A DNA stretch of 64,000 bases from Granulicoccus phenolivorans DSM 17626 = NBRC 107789 = JCM 15570 (lineage in GTDB: Bacteria; Actinomycetota; Actinomycetes; Propionibacteriales; Propionibacteriaceae): positions 232-64,231 of the forward strand of contig NZ_AUHH01000017.1 of assembly GCF_000423085.1 (NCBI RefSeq), read 5' to 3'. The notes beneath the pieces were generated by a model. That model was not told where the DNA came from and did not search any database. It saw nothing but the letters and a program-made list of their open reading frames with translations. Shown here in pieces: positions 19,127 through 28,361 of the stretch. How positions within the stretch are numbered: position 1 is the first letter of the stretch; each line of letters starts with the position of its first letter. Made by a program: the position numbers and the translations under genes.

Positions 19127-19771
19127 ATGACCGCACCACGCCGCGCCCTCATCCTGATCGACGTGCAGAACGAGTACTTCGACGCCGAAGGCCCGCTGGC
19201 CATCCAGTACCCGCCCCGCGCGGACTCGTTGGCCCGCATCCTGGAGACCATCGCAACCGCCCGGGACGCCGACCTGCCGGTGGTGGTCGTCTCGCACGAA
19301 TACCCGGCTGGTGCCCCGGTATTCGCGGCCGGTTCGTCGAACCAGCAGGTCCACCCGGAGGTGACCGCCGCCGTCGCCCCGGGCGCCAAGCAGGTGACCA
19401 AGGCCTACGCCAGCGTGTTCGCGGGTACCGGACTGCTCGACTGGCTCCGCGACCGGGCCGTCGACACCCTCACCCTGGTCGGCTACATGACCAACAACTG
19501 CGTCCTGGCCACCGCCGCCGACGCCGAGCAGCACGGGCTCGCGGTGGAGGTGCTGTCGGACGCCACCGGCGCGATCAACCTCGCCAACGAAGCCGGCAGT
19601 GCCAGCGCCCAGCAGGTGCACGAGACCCTGATGGTGCTGCTGCACTCCAACTTCGCCGCGGTGGGCACCACTGCCGCCTGGCGTGCCGCCGTGGCCGGCG
19701 GAACCGCGCTGCCCAAGAGCGACCTGGGCACCTCGGCGGTGCAGGGCCGGGCGGCGGTTGCCACGGTCTGA
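19127..19771 (+). CDS. Isochorismatase-family cysteine hydrolase
   Basis: 214 aa isochorismatase-like hydrolase; members include nicotinamidases, ureidoacrylate and N-carbamoyl hydrolases, so the substrate is not known here. The catalytic triad is visible: Asp12 (LIDVQN), Lys92 (VTKAYASVF) and nucleophile Cys125 (GYMTNNCVLA). GAGGAGAA lies upstream of ATG 19127. Divergent from a GlxA-like regulator with a tandem repeat in between, which suggests substrate-induced expression. A palindromic element starts 7 nt after the stop. Confidence 0.88.
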   Translation: MTAPRRALILIDVQNEYFDAEGPLAIQYPPRADSLARILETIATARDADLPVVVVSHEYPAGAPVFAAGSSNQQVHPEVTAAVAPGAKQVTKAYASVFAGTGLLDWLRDRAVDTLTLVGYMTNNCVLATAADAEQHGLAVEVLSDATGAINLANEAGSASAQQVHETLMVLLHSNFAAVGTTAAWRAAVAGGTALPKSDLGTSAVQGRAAVATV

Positions 19772-19777
19772 TCCGGC

Positions 19778-19872
19778 GACCGTCGTTTTTGGTGCAGCAG
19801 AATCTCCCTGCCTCCAGTCAGCGGCACTTTGGTGGGCCCTTGAGGAGTTTTGCTGCACCGAAAACGACGGTC
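19778..19872. mobile_element. Palindromic TIR element, copy A
   Basis: A ~95-bp element bounded by inverted repeats: left GACCGTCGTTTTTGGTGCAG and right CTGCACCGAAAACGACGGTC, with one mismatch over 22 bp of terminal repeat. The interior keeps short blocks shared with copies B (56691-56784) and C (56963-57055) but is otherwise diverged. It begins 7 nt after the isochorismatase-like stop. No transposase is encoded, so this is a MITE- or REP-like element, or a bidirectional terminator. No clear target duplication is visible. Confidence 0.7.
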
Positions 19873-19951
19873 AACCCGGCCCAACTCCTCGGCGACCGGT
19901 CGCGGCCCCGCTAGGCTGCGCGCAGAGTCCGAACCCGAAAGACCCGAGGCC

Positions 19952-20617
19952 ATGCGAATCACTCCGAGCATCCTGTCCGCCGACTTCGCGAACCTGCAGC
20001 GCGATATCGAGCGCATCCCGTCCTCCGACGCGCTGCACATCGACGTGATGGACAACCATTTCGTGCCGAATCTGACCCTCGGGCTGCCGGTGGTCGAGGC
20101 GATCCGGGCGATCACCCAGCACATGCTCGACATCCATCTGATGATCGCCGACCCGGACCGGTGGGCGCCCGCCTATGCCGAGGCCGGGGCGGAGTCGGTC
20201 TCCTTCCATGTCGAGGCGGCGCATGCCCCGATCCGGCTGGCCCGGGAACTGCGGGCGCTGGGCGCCCGGGCGTCGCTGGGCCTCAAGCCGGCCACCCCGA
20301 TCGAGCCCTACCTGGACATCCTGGGTGAGTTCGACCAGATCCTGATCATGACCGTCGAGCCGGGCTTCGGCGGGCAGCGGTTCCTCGACGCGATGCTGCC
20401 GAAGATCCGCCGCACCCGCGAGGCGATCGCCGCCCGGGGGACCGATATCTGGATCCAGGTCGACGGAGGAGTCTCCGAGTCGACCATCGATCAGTGCATC
20501 GAGGCCGGCGCCGACACCTTCGTGGCCGGCTCCGCGGTCTTCGGGGCCGAGGAACCCGACGCGATGGTGCAGGCCCTGCGGGCCCACGGCGACAAGTTCG
20601 GTCGCTGCGCCCACTGA
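19952..20617 (+). CDS. rpe: Ribulose-phosphate 3-epimerase
   Basis: Interconverts ribulose-5-P and xylulose-5-P in the pentose phosphate pathway. 221 aa TIM barrel. Metal ligands and catalytic residues are visible in [42 protein letters not shown] and [14 protein letters not shown] 19952 matches the family start [11 protein letters not shown]; a -10-like TAGGCT lies about 40 nt upstream (about 19911-19916). fmt-rsmB-rpe is a common actinobacterial order, here interrupted by two accessory genes. Confidence 0.95.
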   Translation: MRITPSILSADFANLQRDIERIPSSDALHIDVMDNHFVPNLTLGLPVVEAIRAITQHMLDIHLMIADPDRWAPAYAEAGAESVSFHVEAAHAPIRLARELRALGARASLGLKPATPIEPYLDILGEFDQILIMTVEPGFGGQRFLDAMLPKIRRTREAIAARGTDIWIQVDGGVSESTIDQCIEAGADTFVAGSAVFGAEEPDAMVQALRAHGDKFGRCAH

Positions 20618-20627
20618 CCCCGGGCGG

Positions 20628-21491
20628 TCAGCCGGACGGATCCTGGCCGTGCCGCCGCAGGTAGCGCTCGAAATCGGCCGCGATGGCGTCCCCGGAGGCC
20701 TCGGGTAGTTCGGTCTCGTCCTGATCGGCCTCCAGCCCGGAGACATAGTCCGACAGCTCCGCGTCGTCCTCGATCAGCTGGTTCACCCCGCGCTCCCAGG
20801 CGCGCGACAACTCCGGCAGGTCGGCGTAGCCCAGGTGCAGGCCGGTGACATCCTCCAGCCGCTTGATCAACGCCAGGATCGCCTTCGGATTCGGCGAGCT
20901 CGACACGTAGTGCGGCACCGCCGCCCACAGGCTCAGCGTCTCGAACCCGGCGGTCTCGAAGGCGCCACTGAGGATTCCGACGATCCCGGTCGGCCCCTCA
21001 TAGGACGCCCGTTCGGCGCCGTACTTCTCGATCAGGGCATCCGAGGACGCGCTCTTGGAGACCGGGATCGGGCGGGTGTGCGGGGTATCGGCCAGCAGCG
21101 CACCGAGCAGCACAACCAGCGACGGCCGCACCGAGCGCAGCGCCGACACGATCGCAGCGGAGAAGGACTTCCAGCGCAGGTTCGGCTCCGGCCCGGTGAT
21201 CAGCAGCAGGTCCCGGTCGCCGATCCGGCCGGCCCGGAACTCCGTCCGCGGCCAGGTCACCACGGCCTCGTTGGGCACCGGACGGGTCACCGTCGGCCGG
21301 TTCACCTGAAAGTCGTAGTACTCCTCGCTGTCCAGCGTGAACACTTCCCGGGCCTCGGCGAGGGTGTCCAGGTGAGCGAGGGTGTCCGTCGCGGCCGCCC
21401 CGGCATCGTTCCAGCCGGCGAACGCCAGCACCACCACCGGATCGGTGAGGTCGCGCAGATCACGGTGCATCGGTTGGGGATCGGAGGTCAT
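20628..21491 (-). CDS. PAC2-family protein
   Basis: 287 aa protein of the PAC2 (proteasome assembly chaperone 2-like) family, frequent in actinobacteria; its biochemical role is not established. Recognisable by VVVLAFAGWNDAGAAATDTL near the N-terminus, ITGPEPNLRWKSF, and LLGALLADTPHTRPIPV. ATG 21491 is 7 nt downstream of a TACAGT -10 box (21504-21499), so it looks leaderless. Divergent from metH. The name reflects fold similarity; a link to the nearby Pup-proteasome genes should not be assumed. Confidence 0.85.
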   Translation of the reverse strand: MTSDPQPMHRDLRDLTDPVVVLAFAGWNDAGAAATDTLAHLDTLAEAREVFTLDSEEYYDFQVNRPTVTRPVPNEAVVTWPRTEFRAGRIGDRDLLLITGPEPNLRWKSFSAAIVSALRSVRPSLVVLLGALLADTPHTRPIPVSKSASSDALIEKYGAERASYEGPTGIVGILSGAFETAGFETLSLWAAVPHYVSSSPNPKAILALIKRLEDVTGLHLGYADLPELSRAWERGVNQLIEDDAELSDYVSGLEADQDETELPEASGDAIAADFERYLRRHGQDPSG

Positions 21492-21498
21492 GGGGTCC

Positions 21499-21504
21499 AC
21501 TGTA
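21499..21504 (-). promoter_or_regulatory. -10 box of leaderless PAC2 gene promoter
   Basis: Reads TACAGT on the minus strand, 7 nt before the ATG at 21491, with no ribosome binding site between. Confidence 0.45.
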
Positions 21505-21600
21505 GTTTGTCCCGTCCGGCCCGGTCGCCGCACGAGCGACGGCGGTTCGCGGCGCCGGCATCCGCCCTGCAAGACCGGGGGTCGCTGCGGGGGATCGGGA

Positions 21601-21606
21601 TAGAAT
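21601..21606 (+). promoter_or_regulatory. -10 box of leaderless metH promoter
   Basis: TAGAAT, 8 nt before the GTG start of metH. Only about 110 nt separate the two divergent genes, too little for a cobalamin riboswitch in a leaderless transcript. Confidence 0.5.
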
Positions 21607-21614
21607 ACCCGGTC

Positions 21615-24600
21615 GTGACCGATAAGCAGCCGCTTTCCCAGCCCATTCCGCGTTCCGGCCCCGCCGGATTGCGAGCCGCCCTCGCTGATCATGTCGTGAT
21701 CGCCGACGGAGCGATGGGAACGATGCTGCAGAGCTACGACCTCACCCTCGACGACTTCGACCAGCTCGAGGGGTGCAACGAGATCCTGTCCGTGACCCGG
21801 CCCGACGTGGTCCGCGCCATTCACGACGCCTATTTCGAGGCCGGCTCCGACTGCGTGGAGACCAACACCTTCGGTACCAACCTGGCCGCCCTCAACGAGT
21901 ACGACATCGCCGACCGGATCGGTGAGCTCGCCGAGGCCGCCGCCCGGATCGCCCGCGAGTCGGCCGACGCGTACACCACCGCGGAGCACCCGCGCTGGGT
22001 GCTGGGCAGCGTCGGCCCCGGAACCAAGCTGCCGACCCTGGGCCACATCGGCTTCGTCGCGCTGCGCGATGCGTACCAGACCCAGGTCGCGGCGATGATC
22101 CGCGGCGGGATCGACGCGGTCCTGATCGAGACCTGCCAGGACCTGCTGCAGACCAAGGCCGCGGTGATCGGGGCCAAGCGCGCCATCGCCGAGGCCGGAA
22201 CCGATCATCCGGTCATCGTCCACGTGACCGTGGAGACCACCGGCACGATGCTGATGGGCTCGGAGATCGGCGCCGCACTGACCTCGCTGGAGCCGCTGGG
22301 GATCGACATGATCGGCCTCAACTGCGCCACCGGCCCGGCCGAGATGACCGAGCACCTGCGGTACCTGTCCCAGCATGCCGGGATCGACGTCTCGGTGATG
22401 CCGAACGCCGGGCTGCCCGAACTGACCCCCGACGGTGCCCGCTACCCGCTGGGGCCCGACGCGATCGCCGAGGCCCTGGACCGGTTCACCACCGACTTCG
22501 GGCTGTCGCTGATCGGCGGCTGCTGCGGCACCACCCCCGACCACATCCGGGCGCTGGTTGCGCGGGTCGGCCACCGGCCGCGCCAGGAGCGTACGCCGGA
22601 GATCATCCCGGCGGTGTCCTCGCTCTACACCGAGGTTCCGCTCGACCAGGACACCGCCTACCTGTCGATCGGGGAACGGACCAACGCCAACGGTTCCAAG
22701 GCCTTCCGGGAGGCGATGCTGGCCGGGAACTGGGACGAGTGCCTGGAGATCGCCAAGGCCCAGATCCGCGACGGCGCCCACCTGCTGGACCTGTGCATCG
22801 ACTACGTCGGCCGCGACGGGGTCGCCGACATGACCGAGGCGACCAAACGGTTGGCGACCGCCTCGACCCTGCCGATCGTGCTCGACTCCACCGAACCCGA
22901 GGTGATCCGGGCCGGCCTGGAACACCTGGCCGGTCGCTGCGTGATCAACTCGGTCAACTATGAGGACGGTGACGGACCCAACTCCCGCTTCCAGCGGGTG
23001 ATGCCGCTGGTCCGCGAGCACGGTGCCGCGGTGGTTGCGCTGACCATCGACGAGGAGGGGCAGGCCCGCACCGCGGATTGGAAGGTACGCGTCGCGTCCC
23101 GGCTGATCGAGGACCTCAGCACCAACTGGGGGATGAACGTCGCCGACGTCATCGTCGACACGCTGACCTTCCCGATCGGCACCGGGCAGGAGGAGACCCG
23201 CCGCGACGCCCTGGAAACGATCGAGGCGATCCGTCGGATCAAGGAGAAGTACCCGCAGGTGCACACCACCCTGGGGGTGTCGAATGTGTCCTTCGGGCTG
23301 AACCCGGCCGCCCGGATCGTGCTCAACTCGGTCTTCCTGCACGAGTGCGTGGAGGCCGGCCTGGATTCGGCCATCGTGCATGCGGCCAAGATCCGCCCGA
23401 TGAACCGGATCCCCGAGGAGCAGCGTCAGGTCGCCCTGGACATGGTCTACGACCGGCGCCGGGAGGGCTACGACCCGCTGCAGACGTTCCTGCAGATGTT
23501 CGAGGGCGTCACCACCGCCGACGAGAAGGCCGCCCGGGCCGCGGAGATGGCTGCCCTGCCGGTCGCCGAACGGCTCAAGCAGCGCATCGTCGACGGGGCC
23601 GACAAGGGCCTGGAGGCCGACCTCGACGAAGCGATGGCCGACAAGGCGGCCCTCGACATCGTCAACGACGACCTGCTCGCCGGGATGAAGGTGGTCGGCG
23701 AACTGTTCGGCTCCGGGCAGATGCAGTTGCCGTTCGTGCTGCAATCGGCGGAGGTGATGAAGAAGGCCGTGGCCTACCTCGAGCCGCACATGGAGAAATC
23801 CGACGACACCGGCGGCAAGGGCACCATCGTGCTGGCCACCGTGAAGGGCGACGTCCACGACATCGGCAAGAACCTGGTCGACATCATCTTGTCCAACAAC
23901 GGCTTCAACGTGGTCAACCTGGGCATCAAGCAGCCGGTGCAGGCCATCATCGACGCCGCCCAGGAACACAACGCCGACGTGATCGGGATGTCCGGGCTGC
24001 TGGTGAAGTCCACCGTGGTGATGAAGGAGAACCTCTCCGAGCTCGCCGCGCACGGGATGGCCGACCGGTTCCCGGTGCTGCTCGGCGGTGCCGCGCTGAC
24101 CCGGGCGTACGTGGAACAGGATCTGCGCCAGCAGTACCCGGGCGAGGTGCGCTACGCCAAGGACGCCTTCGAGGGACTGCAACTGATGGACACCCTGATG
24201 GCGATCAAGCGCGGGGATCCGGACGCGGTGCTGCCGCCGTTGCGGCAACGCCGGGTGCAGCCGGTCGACAAGCCCGCCGAAGAGCTGCCGGTCAGCACCG
24301 AGCGCTCGGATGTGGCCCGTGGCATCGACGTGCCCACCCCGCCGTTCTGGGGCTCTCGGGTGGTCAAGGGGATCAAGCTGGCCGACATCGTCGACTGGCT
24401 CGACGAACGCGCCACCTTCCTGGGCCGCTGGGGCCTGAAGCCGACCCGCGACGGGGTCTCCTACGAGGAACTGGTCGAAACCGAGGGCCGGCCGCGGTTG
24501 CGGATGTGGCTGGACCGGATCCACCGGGAGAAGATCGGCGAGTTCGCCGTGGTGTACGGCTATTTCCCGTGCTACTCCGAGGGCAACACGCTGTTCGTGC

Positions 24601-25148
24601 TCGATCCCGAACGGCCCGAGATCGGGAACCCGGACGCGGTCGTGGCCCGGTTCGAGTTTCCCCGGCAGCGCCGGGACCGGCACCTGTGCCTGGCCGACTT
24701 CTTCCGCGATGCGACCGAGGCTGCCGAACTCGGCCCGGATGTGATCGCGTTCCAGCTGGTCACGATGGGGCGGCGGGTCTCGGAGGTGACCGCCGAGCTG
24801 TTCGCCGCCAACGCCTATCGCGACTACCTCGAACTGCACGGCCTCAGCGTTCAGTTGACCGAGGCGCTCGCGGAGTTCTGGCACTCCCGGATCCGCGACG
24901 AACTCGGGCTGGGCCGGGCCGACGCGACGATCGAGGAGCAGATCCGCGACCAGGCGTACCGCGGCTCGCGGTATTCGTTCGGGTACCCGGCGTGTCCCGA
25001 TCTCGGCGACCGGGCGAAGCTGGTGCAGTTGCTGGAGCCGGAACGGATCGGGGTGGAGTTGTCGGAGGAATTGCAGCTGCATCCGGAGCAGTCGACCGAC
25101 GCCCTGGTGGTACACCATCCCGAGGCCAAGTATTTCAACGCCTCCTGA
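21615..25148 (+). CDS. metH: Cobalamin-dependent methionine synthase
   Basis: Methylates homocysteine to methionine using methylcobalamin and 5-methyl-THF. 1177 aa with all four modules. Homocysteine domain with zinc ligands Cys237 (GLNCATG) and Cys303/Cys304 (GGCCGTT); pterin domain from about residue 350 (YLSIGERTNANGSKAF); cobalamin domain with the lower-ligand His748 in DVHDIGKN; C-terminal SAM-dependent reactivation domain with RGSRYSFGYPACPDL. GTG 21615 was chosen for its leaderless promoter; the frame is open much further upstream, but that part is antisense to the PAC2 gene. Confidence 0.97.
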   Translation: MTDKQPLSQPIPRSGPAGLRAALADHVVIADGAMGTMLQSYDLTLDDFDQLEGCNEILSVTRPDVVRAIHDAYFEAGSDCVETNTFGTNLAALNEYDIADRIGELAEAAARIARESADAYTTAEHPRWVLGSVGPGTKLPTLGHIGFVALRDAYQTQVAAMIRGGIDAVLIETCQDLLQTKAAVIGAKRAIAEAGTDHPVIVHVTVETTGTMLMGSEIGAALTSLEPLGIDMIGLNCATGPAEMTEHLRYLSQHAGIDVSVMPNAGLPELTPDGARYPLGPDAIAEALDRFTTDFGLSLIGGCCGTTPDHIRALVARVGHRPRQERTPEIIPAVSSLYTEVPLDQDTAYLSIGERTNANGSKAFREAMLAGNWDECLEIAKAQIRDGAHLLDLCIDYVGRDGVADMTEATKRLATASTLPIVLDSTEPEVIRAGLEHLAGRCVINSVNYEDGDGPNSRFQRVMPLVREHGAAVVALTIDEEGQARTADWKVRVASRLIEDLSTNWGMNVADVIVDTLTFPIGTGQEETRRDALETIEAIRRIKEKYPQVHTTLGVSNVSFGLNPAARIVLNSVFLHECVEAGLDSAIVHAAKIRPMNRIPEEQRQVALDMVYDRRREGYDPLQTFLQMFEGVTTADEKAARAAEMAALPVAERLKQRIVDGADKGLEADLDEAMADKAALDIVNDDLLAGMKVVGELFGSGQMQLPFVLQSAEVMKKAVAYLEPHMEKSDDTGGKGTIVLATVKGDVHDIGKNLVDIILSNNGFNVVNLGIKQPVQAIIDAAQEHNADVIGMSGLLVKSTVVMKENLSELAAHGMADRFPVLLGGAALTRAYVEQDLRQQYPGEVRYAKDAFEGLQLMDTLMAIKRGDPDAVLPPLRQRRVQPVDKPAEELPVSTERSDVARGIDVPTPPFWGSRVVKGIKLADIVDWLDERATFLGRWGLKPTRDGVSYEELVETEGRPRLRMWLDRIHREKIGEFAVVYGYFPCYSEGNTLFVLDPERPEIGNPDAVVARFEFPRQRRDRHLCLADFFRDATEAAELGPDVIAFQLVTMGRRVSEVTAELFAANAYRDYLELHGLSVQLTEALAEFWHSRIRDELGLGRADATIEEQIRDQAYRGSRYSFGYPACPDLGDRAKLVQLLEPERIGVELSEELQLHPEQSTDALVVHHPEAKYFNAS

Positions 25149-25161
25149 ACGACGGGACGAC

Positions 25162-25887
25162 ATGACGACATCCACTGCTGCCTCCCCGCTGCCCTTCGCC
25201 GCGGTGATGTGGGATTTCGACGGGACGCTGCTGGACAGTGAACCGATCTGGATCGGTATCGAGCTGGCCATGGTGACCGAGATGGGCGGCGATGCCGGGC
25301 AGTACGACGTGGCCTCCCAGGTCGGCAGTTCGCTGCTGGACACCGGGGCGTACATGATCGAGCTGGCCTACTCCACCGGCGGCAAGGTGACCGGGCTGAC
25401 CCCGCAGACCGTGGTCGGGGACCTGGTGGCCCGGGTGAGTGCCGAGATCCGGGCCCGGCGGCTGGAGTGGCGGCCCGGGGCCAAGGAACTGCTGCTGGCG
25501 CTGCACGAGGCCGGGGTGCCGCAGGCGCTGGTCTCCGCGTCCTATCGCGATGTGCTCGCTGCCGCCGCCGAGCAGTTGCCCGGCCATGTCTTCGACACGA
25601 TCGTGGCCGGCGACGACGTACGCCTGGGCAAACCGCACCCGGAGCCCTACCTGACCGGCGCCGCCCGACTCGGCGTGGCCGCGACCGACTGTGTGGTGAT
25701 CGAGGACTCGGTCACCGGCGCGGCGGCGGGCAACGCCGCCGGGGCGATCGTGATCGCGGTCCCCAACGAGGTCCGGCCCCCGGCCGCCGCCCGACGGATC
25801 GAGGTGGAGTCGCTGGCGGGGGTCGGGATCGCCGAGCTGTCCGACCTGGTCCGCCGGGCAGCCGCCGGCAGCGTGGCGCAGGCATGA
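25162..25887 (+). CDS. HAD-superfamily phosphatase
   Basis: 241 aa HAD hydrolase, beta-phosphoglucomutase/phosphoglycolate phosphatase-like. Motif I is WDFDGTLLDSEP with Asp18/Asp20, motif II Ser in LVSASYRD, motif III Lys and motif IV Asp in DVRLGKPHPEPY and CVVIEDSVTGAAAG. The substrate cannot be read from the sequence. It starts 13 nt after metH and overlaps the downstream lipoprotein gene by 4 nt, so it may be co-transcribed with metH. Confidence 0.88.
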   Translation: MTTSTAASPLPFAAVMWDFDGTLLDSEPIWIGIELAMVTEMGGDAGQYDVASQVGSSLLDTGAYMIELAYSTGGKVTGLTPQTVVGDLVARVSAEIRARRLEWRPGAKELLLALHEAGVPQALVSASYRDVLAAAAEQLPGHVFDTIVAGDDVRLGKPHPEPYLTGAARLGVAATDCVVIEDSVTGAAAGNAAGAIVIAVPNEVRPPAAARRIEVESLAGVGIAELSDLVRRAAAGSVAQA

Positions 25888-27320
25888 CGCGTCGAACCGG
25901 GCCTCGCGGGCCGGTCGCGGCTCTGGTTGCGCTGGTCCTGCTGGTCACCGGGTGCACCGCACCGATCGATCCCTATCGCAGCGGCCCGATCGTGGTGGCG
26001 ACCACCGGTAGCCCGACCACCCTCGACCCGGTGTTCGCCGCCGACGCGGCGTCGCAGGATCTGGTCACCAACGTCTACGAACGTCTCCTGATGATCGAGC
26101 CCAAGACCGGCCAGGCGCGGCCGGAGGCGGCCCAGGAGTGCAAGTTCACCGCGCCGACGGTGTACCTGTGCTCGCTGCGGGACAAGACCTGGTTCCACAA
26201 CGGCAACCCCGTCACCGCCGAGGACATCAAGTTCTCCATCGAACGGGCCAAGCGGATCGGGGGCGAGCGCGGGCGCATCTTCGATGTGATCACCGACATC
26301 ACGATCCCCTCCGAGCGGCGCCTCGAGTTCCACCTGGCCCGGCCCGACCATCAGATCGCCGCGATCCTCGCCACCCCGCAGGCCTCCATCGTCGACCATC
26401 GCACCGTCGGGCTGACCGAGATGGCGCCCACCAACCGGGAATCGGCGTCCGGGCCGCTGGTGCTGCGCCGCTTCGAACCGGGCCTGCAGGAGTACGAGCG
26501 CTACGGCAACTACCAGGGCGCCCGGTGGGCCGCCTGGGGCCGGTTCACCGTACGCCAGTACACCGAGGACGGGCTGGCCCGGGCGCTGCAGAACCCGCAG
26601 TCGGGGATCGATGTCGTCTGGCACGGCCTGCGCGACGGGGGCCGGCCCCCGAACGACTGGCAGGAGGTCGTCGCCCCCGAGGGGCAGGCGCGCTGGCTGC
26701 GCTGGAATCCGACCTGGCAGGAGAGCCGGGATCCCGCGATGCGGGCCTGGCTGGTCGCGGCGACCACCGAGCTGCGCAACTGGGACTCGGTGATCCCGCC
26801 GTCGATGGCCGGCCACACGACCACCTTCCCGATGCCGCCGGTCGCGCCCGGGCAACGCCCCAAGCTCCCCGGCAACGAGTTGCGGATCGGCTACGTCTCG
26901 AGCGTCGCCGGTCTTCCCGCCTTGGCCGAGCAGCTGCGGTTCGCGCTGCAGTATGACGGCACCATCGTGCTGTCCCCGGACCGCACCGATGTCGCGGTGT
27001 TCCTGGAGGAGATCCGGGCCACCACACCCGGCAGCTACCTGCAGCCGTGGCTGGCCGACCTCCCCGCCGATCGGCGGGCCCAGGTACAGCCGCTGTACGA
27101 CCAGTGGGTGAGCGCAACCACCGAACCCGATCGGGTCCGGCTGCTGGGCGACCTGCAGCGGGCGGTGGCCGAGGACGGCACCGTCGTCCCGCTGACCATC
27201 GCGAACGACCGGATCTGGCTGGCGCCCGATATCCAGGTGCGAACCAACACCGAACGCGAACATGACATTCCGAACTGGGGCACCGGCTACACGCTGGGCC
27301 TGTGGGGGCTGTACCGATGA
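25884..27320 (+). CDS. Family 5 extracellular solute-binding lipoprotein, orphan
   Basis: 478 aa. N-terminal lipoprotein signal: Arg-rich start, hydrophobic stretch ALVALVLLVTGC with the lipobox Cys at about residue 22. The mature part resembles SBP_bac_5 (peptide/opine ABC receptors): VVATTGSPTTLDP, NVYERLLMIEPKTG and the conserved WFHNGNPVTAEDIKFSIER. It is shorter than the usual ~520 aa. No permease or ATPase genes are near. It is coupled by ATGA overlaps to the HAD gene before and trmI after. Whether it binds a solute or does something else at the envelope is open. Confidence 0.85.
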   Translation: MTRRTGPRGPVAALVALVLLVTGCTAPIDPYRSGPIVVATTGSPTTLDPVFAADAASQDLVTNVYERLLMIEPKTGQARPEAAQECKFTAPTVYLCSLRDKTWFHNGNPVTAEDIKFSIERAKRIGGERGRIFDVITDITIPSERRLEFHLARPDHQIAAILATPQASIVDHRTVGLTEMAPTNRESASGPLVLRRFEPGLQEYERYGNYQGARWAAWGRFTVRQYTEDGLARALQNPQSGIDVVWHGLRDGGRPPNDWQEVVAPEGQARWLRWNPTWQESRDPAMRAWLVAATTELRNWDSVIPPSMAGHTTTFPMPPVAPGQRPKLPGNELRIGYVSSVAGLPALAEQLRFALQYDGTIVLSPDRTDVAVFLEEIRATTPGSYLQPWLADLPADRRAQVQPLYDQWVSATTEPDRVRLLGDLQRAVAEDGTVVPLTIANDRIWLAPDIQVRTNTEREHDIPNWGTGYTLGLWGLYR

Positions 27321-28321
27321 ATGACGAGCACACCGAACCGGCCGCCCCGGGCCCGCAGCCGCAGACCTGGTCCGGGGTCCGCACCGGACCGCTGCAGGAG
27401 GGGGAGTGGGTCACCGTCACCGACCCCAAGGGCAAGCGCAAATCCCTGCTGCTGCAGTCGGGACACACCTACCACACCACCAAGGGCGGGGTGCCGCACG
27501 ACGAGATGATCGGCGGCCCGGACGGGAACACCGTCATCACCGCCGGCGGGATGGGGCTGCTGGTGCTGCGTCCCCTGCTGTCGGACTACACCGTGACGAT
27601 GCCGCGCGGCGCCGCGATCATCTACCCGAAGGAAGCCGGACAGATCGTGCTGGCCGCCGACATCTTTCCCGGGGCCCGGGTGCTCGAGGCGGGCGTCGGT
27701 TCGGGCGGGCTGACGCTGTCCCTGCTGCGCGCGATCGGACCGCACGGGGAGTTGCACTCCTTCGAGCGGCGCCCCGATTTCGCCGAGATCGCCCGCAGCA
27801 ATGTGCGCACCTGGTTGGGCGCCGACCCGCCCGGCTGGCACGTACACGTCGGTGACCTGGTCGAACAGCTGACCGCCGCCCCGGACGATCCCGCCGAGGT
27901 GGACCGGGTCATCCTGGACATGCTCGCCCCCTGGGACTGCATCGAAGCGGTCCGGGACCGGCTCGCCCCCGGCGGGGTGCTGTGCTGCTATGTCGCCACC
28001 ACGACCCAGCTCGGGCGGGTGATGGACACCATCCGGACCGTGACCGGCTTCACCGAGCCGCAGGGCACCGAGACGATGACCCGGGACTGGCACGCCGAAG
28101 GGCTGGCCATCCGCCCGGCCCACGGCACCGGGTCGCACACCGGCTTCCTGGTCACCGCCCGCCGGCTGGCCCCCGGGGTGGTGGCGCCGATGCGCAAGCG
28201 TCGCCCGGCGGCCGGGGCGTACGGGCCCGACTACACCGGCCCCCGGCCGGCCTGGGTCCCCACCCTGGCGGAGGTTCACGGCGACGCCGACCCGACAACC
28301 GACTGGGGCCGGCTCGGGTGA
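27317..28321 (+). CDS. trmI: tRNA (adenine-58-N1)-methyltransferase TrmI
   Basis: SAM-dependent methyltransferase making m1A58 in the tRNA T-loop. 334 aa. An N-terminal beta domain ([17 protein letters not shown]) precedes the Rossmann domain with [16 protein letters not shown] near residues 122-137 and the downstream [15 protein letters not shown] 27317 overlaps the lipoprotein stop by 4 nt. The gene conventionally sits before arc in actinobacterial proteasome loci, as here. Confidence 0.92.
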   Translation: MNDEHTEPAAPGPQPQTWSGVRTGPLQEGEWVTVTDPKGKRKSLLLQSGHTYHTTKGGVPHDEMIGGPDGNTVITAGGMGLLVLRPLLSDYTVTMPRGAAIIYPKEAGQIVLAADIFPGARVLEAGVGSGGLTLSLLRAIGPHGELHSFERRPDFAEIARSNVRTWLGADPPGWHVHVGDLVEQLTAAPDDPAEVDRVILDMLAPWDCIEAVRDRLAPGGVLCCYVATTTQLGRVMDTIRTVTGFTEPQGTETMTRDWHAEGLAIRPAHGTGSHTGFLVTARRLAPGVVAPMRKRRPAAGAYGPDYTGPRPAWVPTLAEVHGDADPTTDWGRLG

Positions 28322-28361
28322 GCTAGTCTCGAAGGAATCCCACCGAACGGAGGTGGTCGCG

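Noticed and set aside
21505-21614. Cobalamin riboswitch upstream of metH
   Set aside because: The gap is too short, no B12-box-like sequence was found, and the promoter is placed for a leaderless transcript.
21492-25355. Minus-strand frame that fuses a metH-antisense stretch to the PAC2 protein
   Set aside because: Only the last 287 codons have recognisable family sequence, and a leaderless promoter marks their start at 21491.
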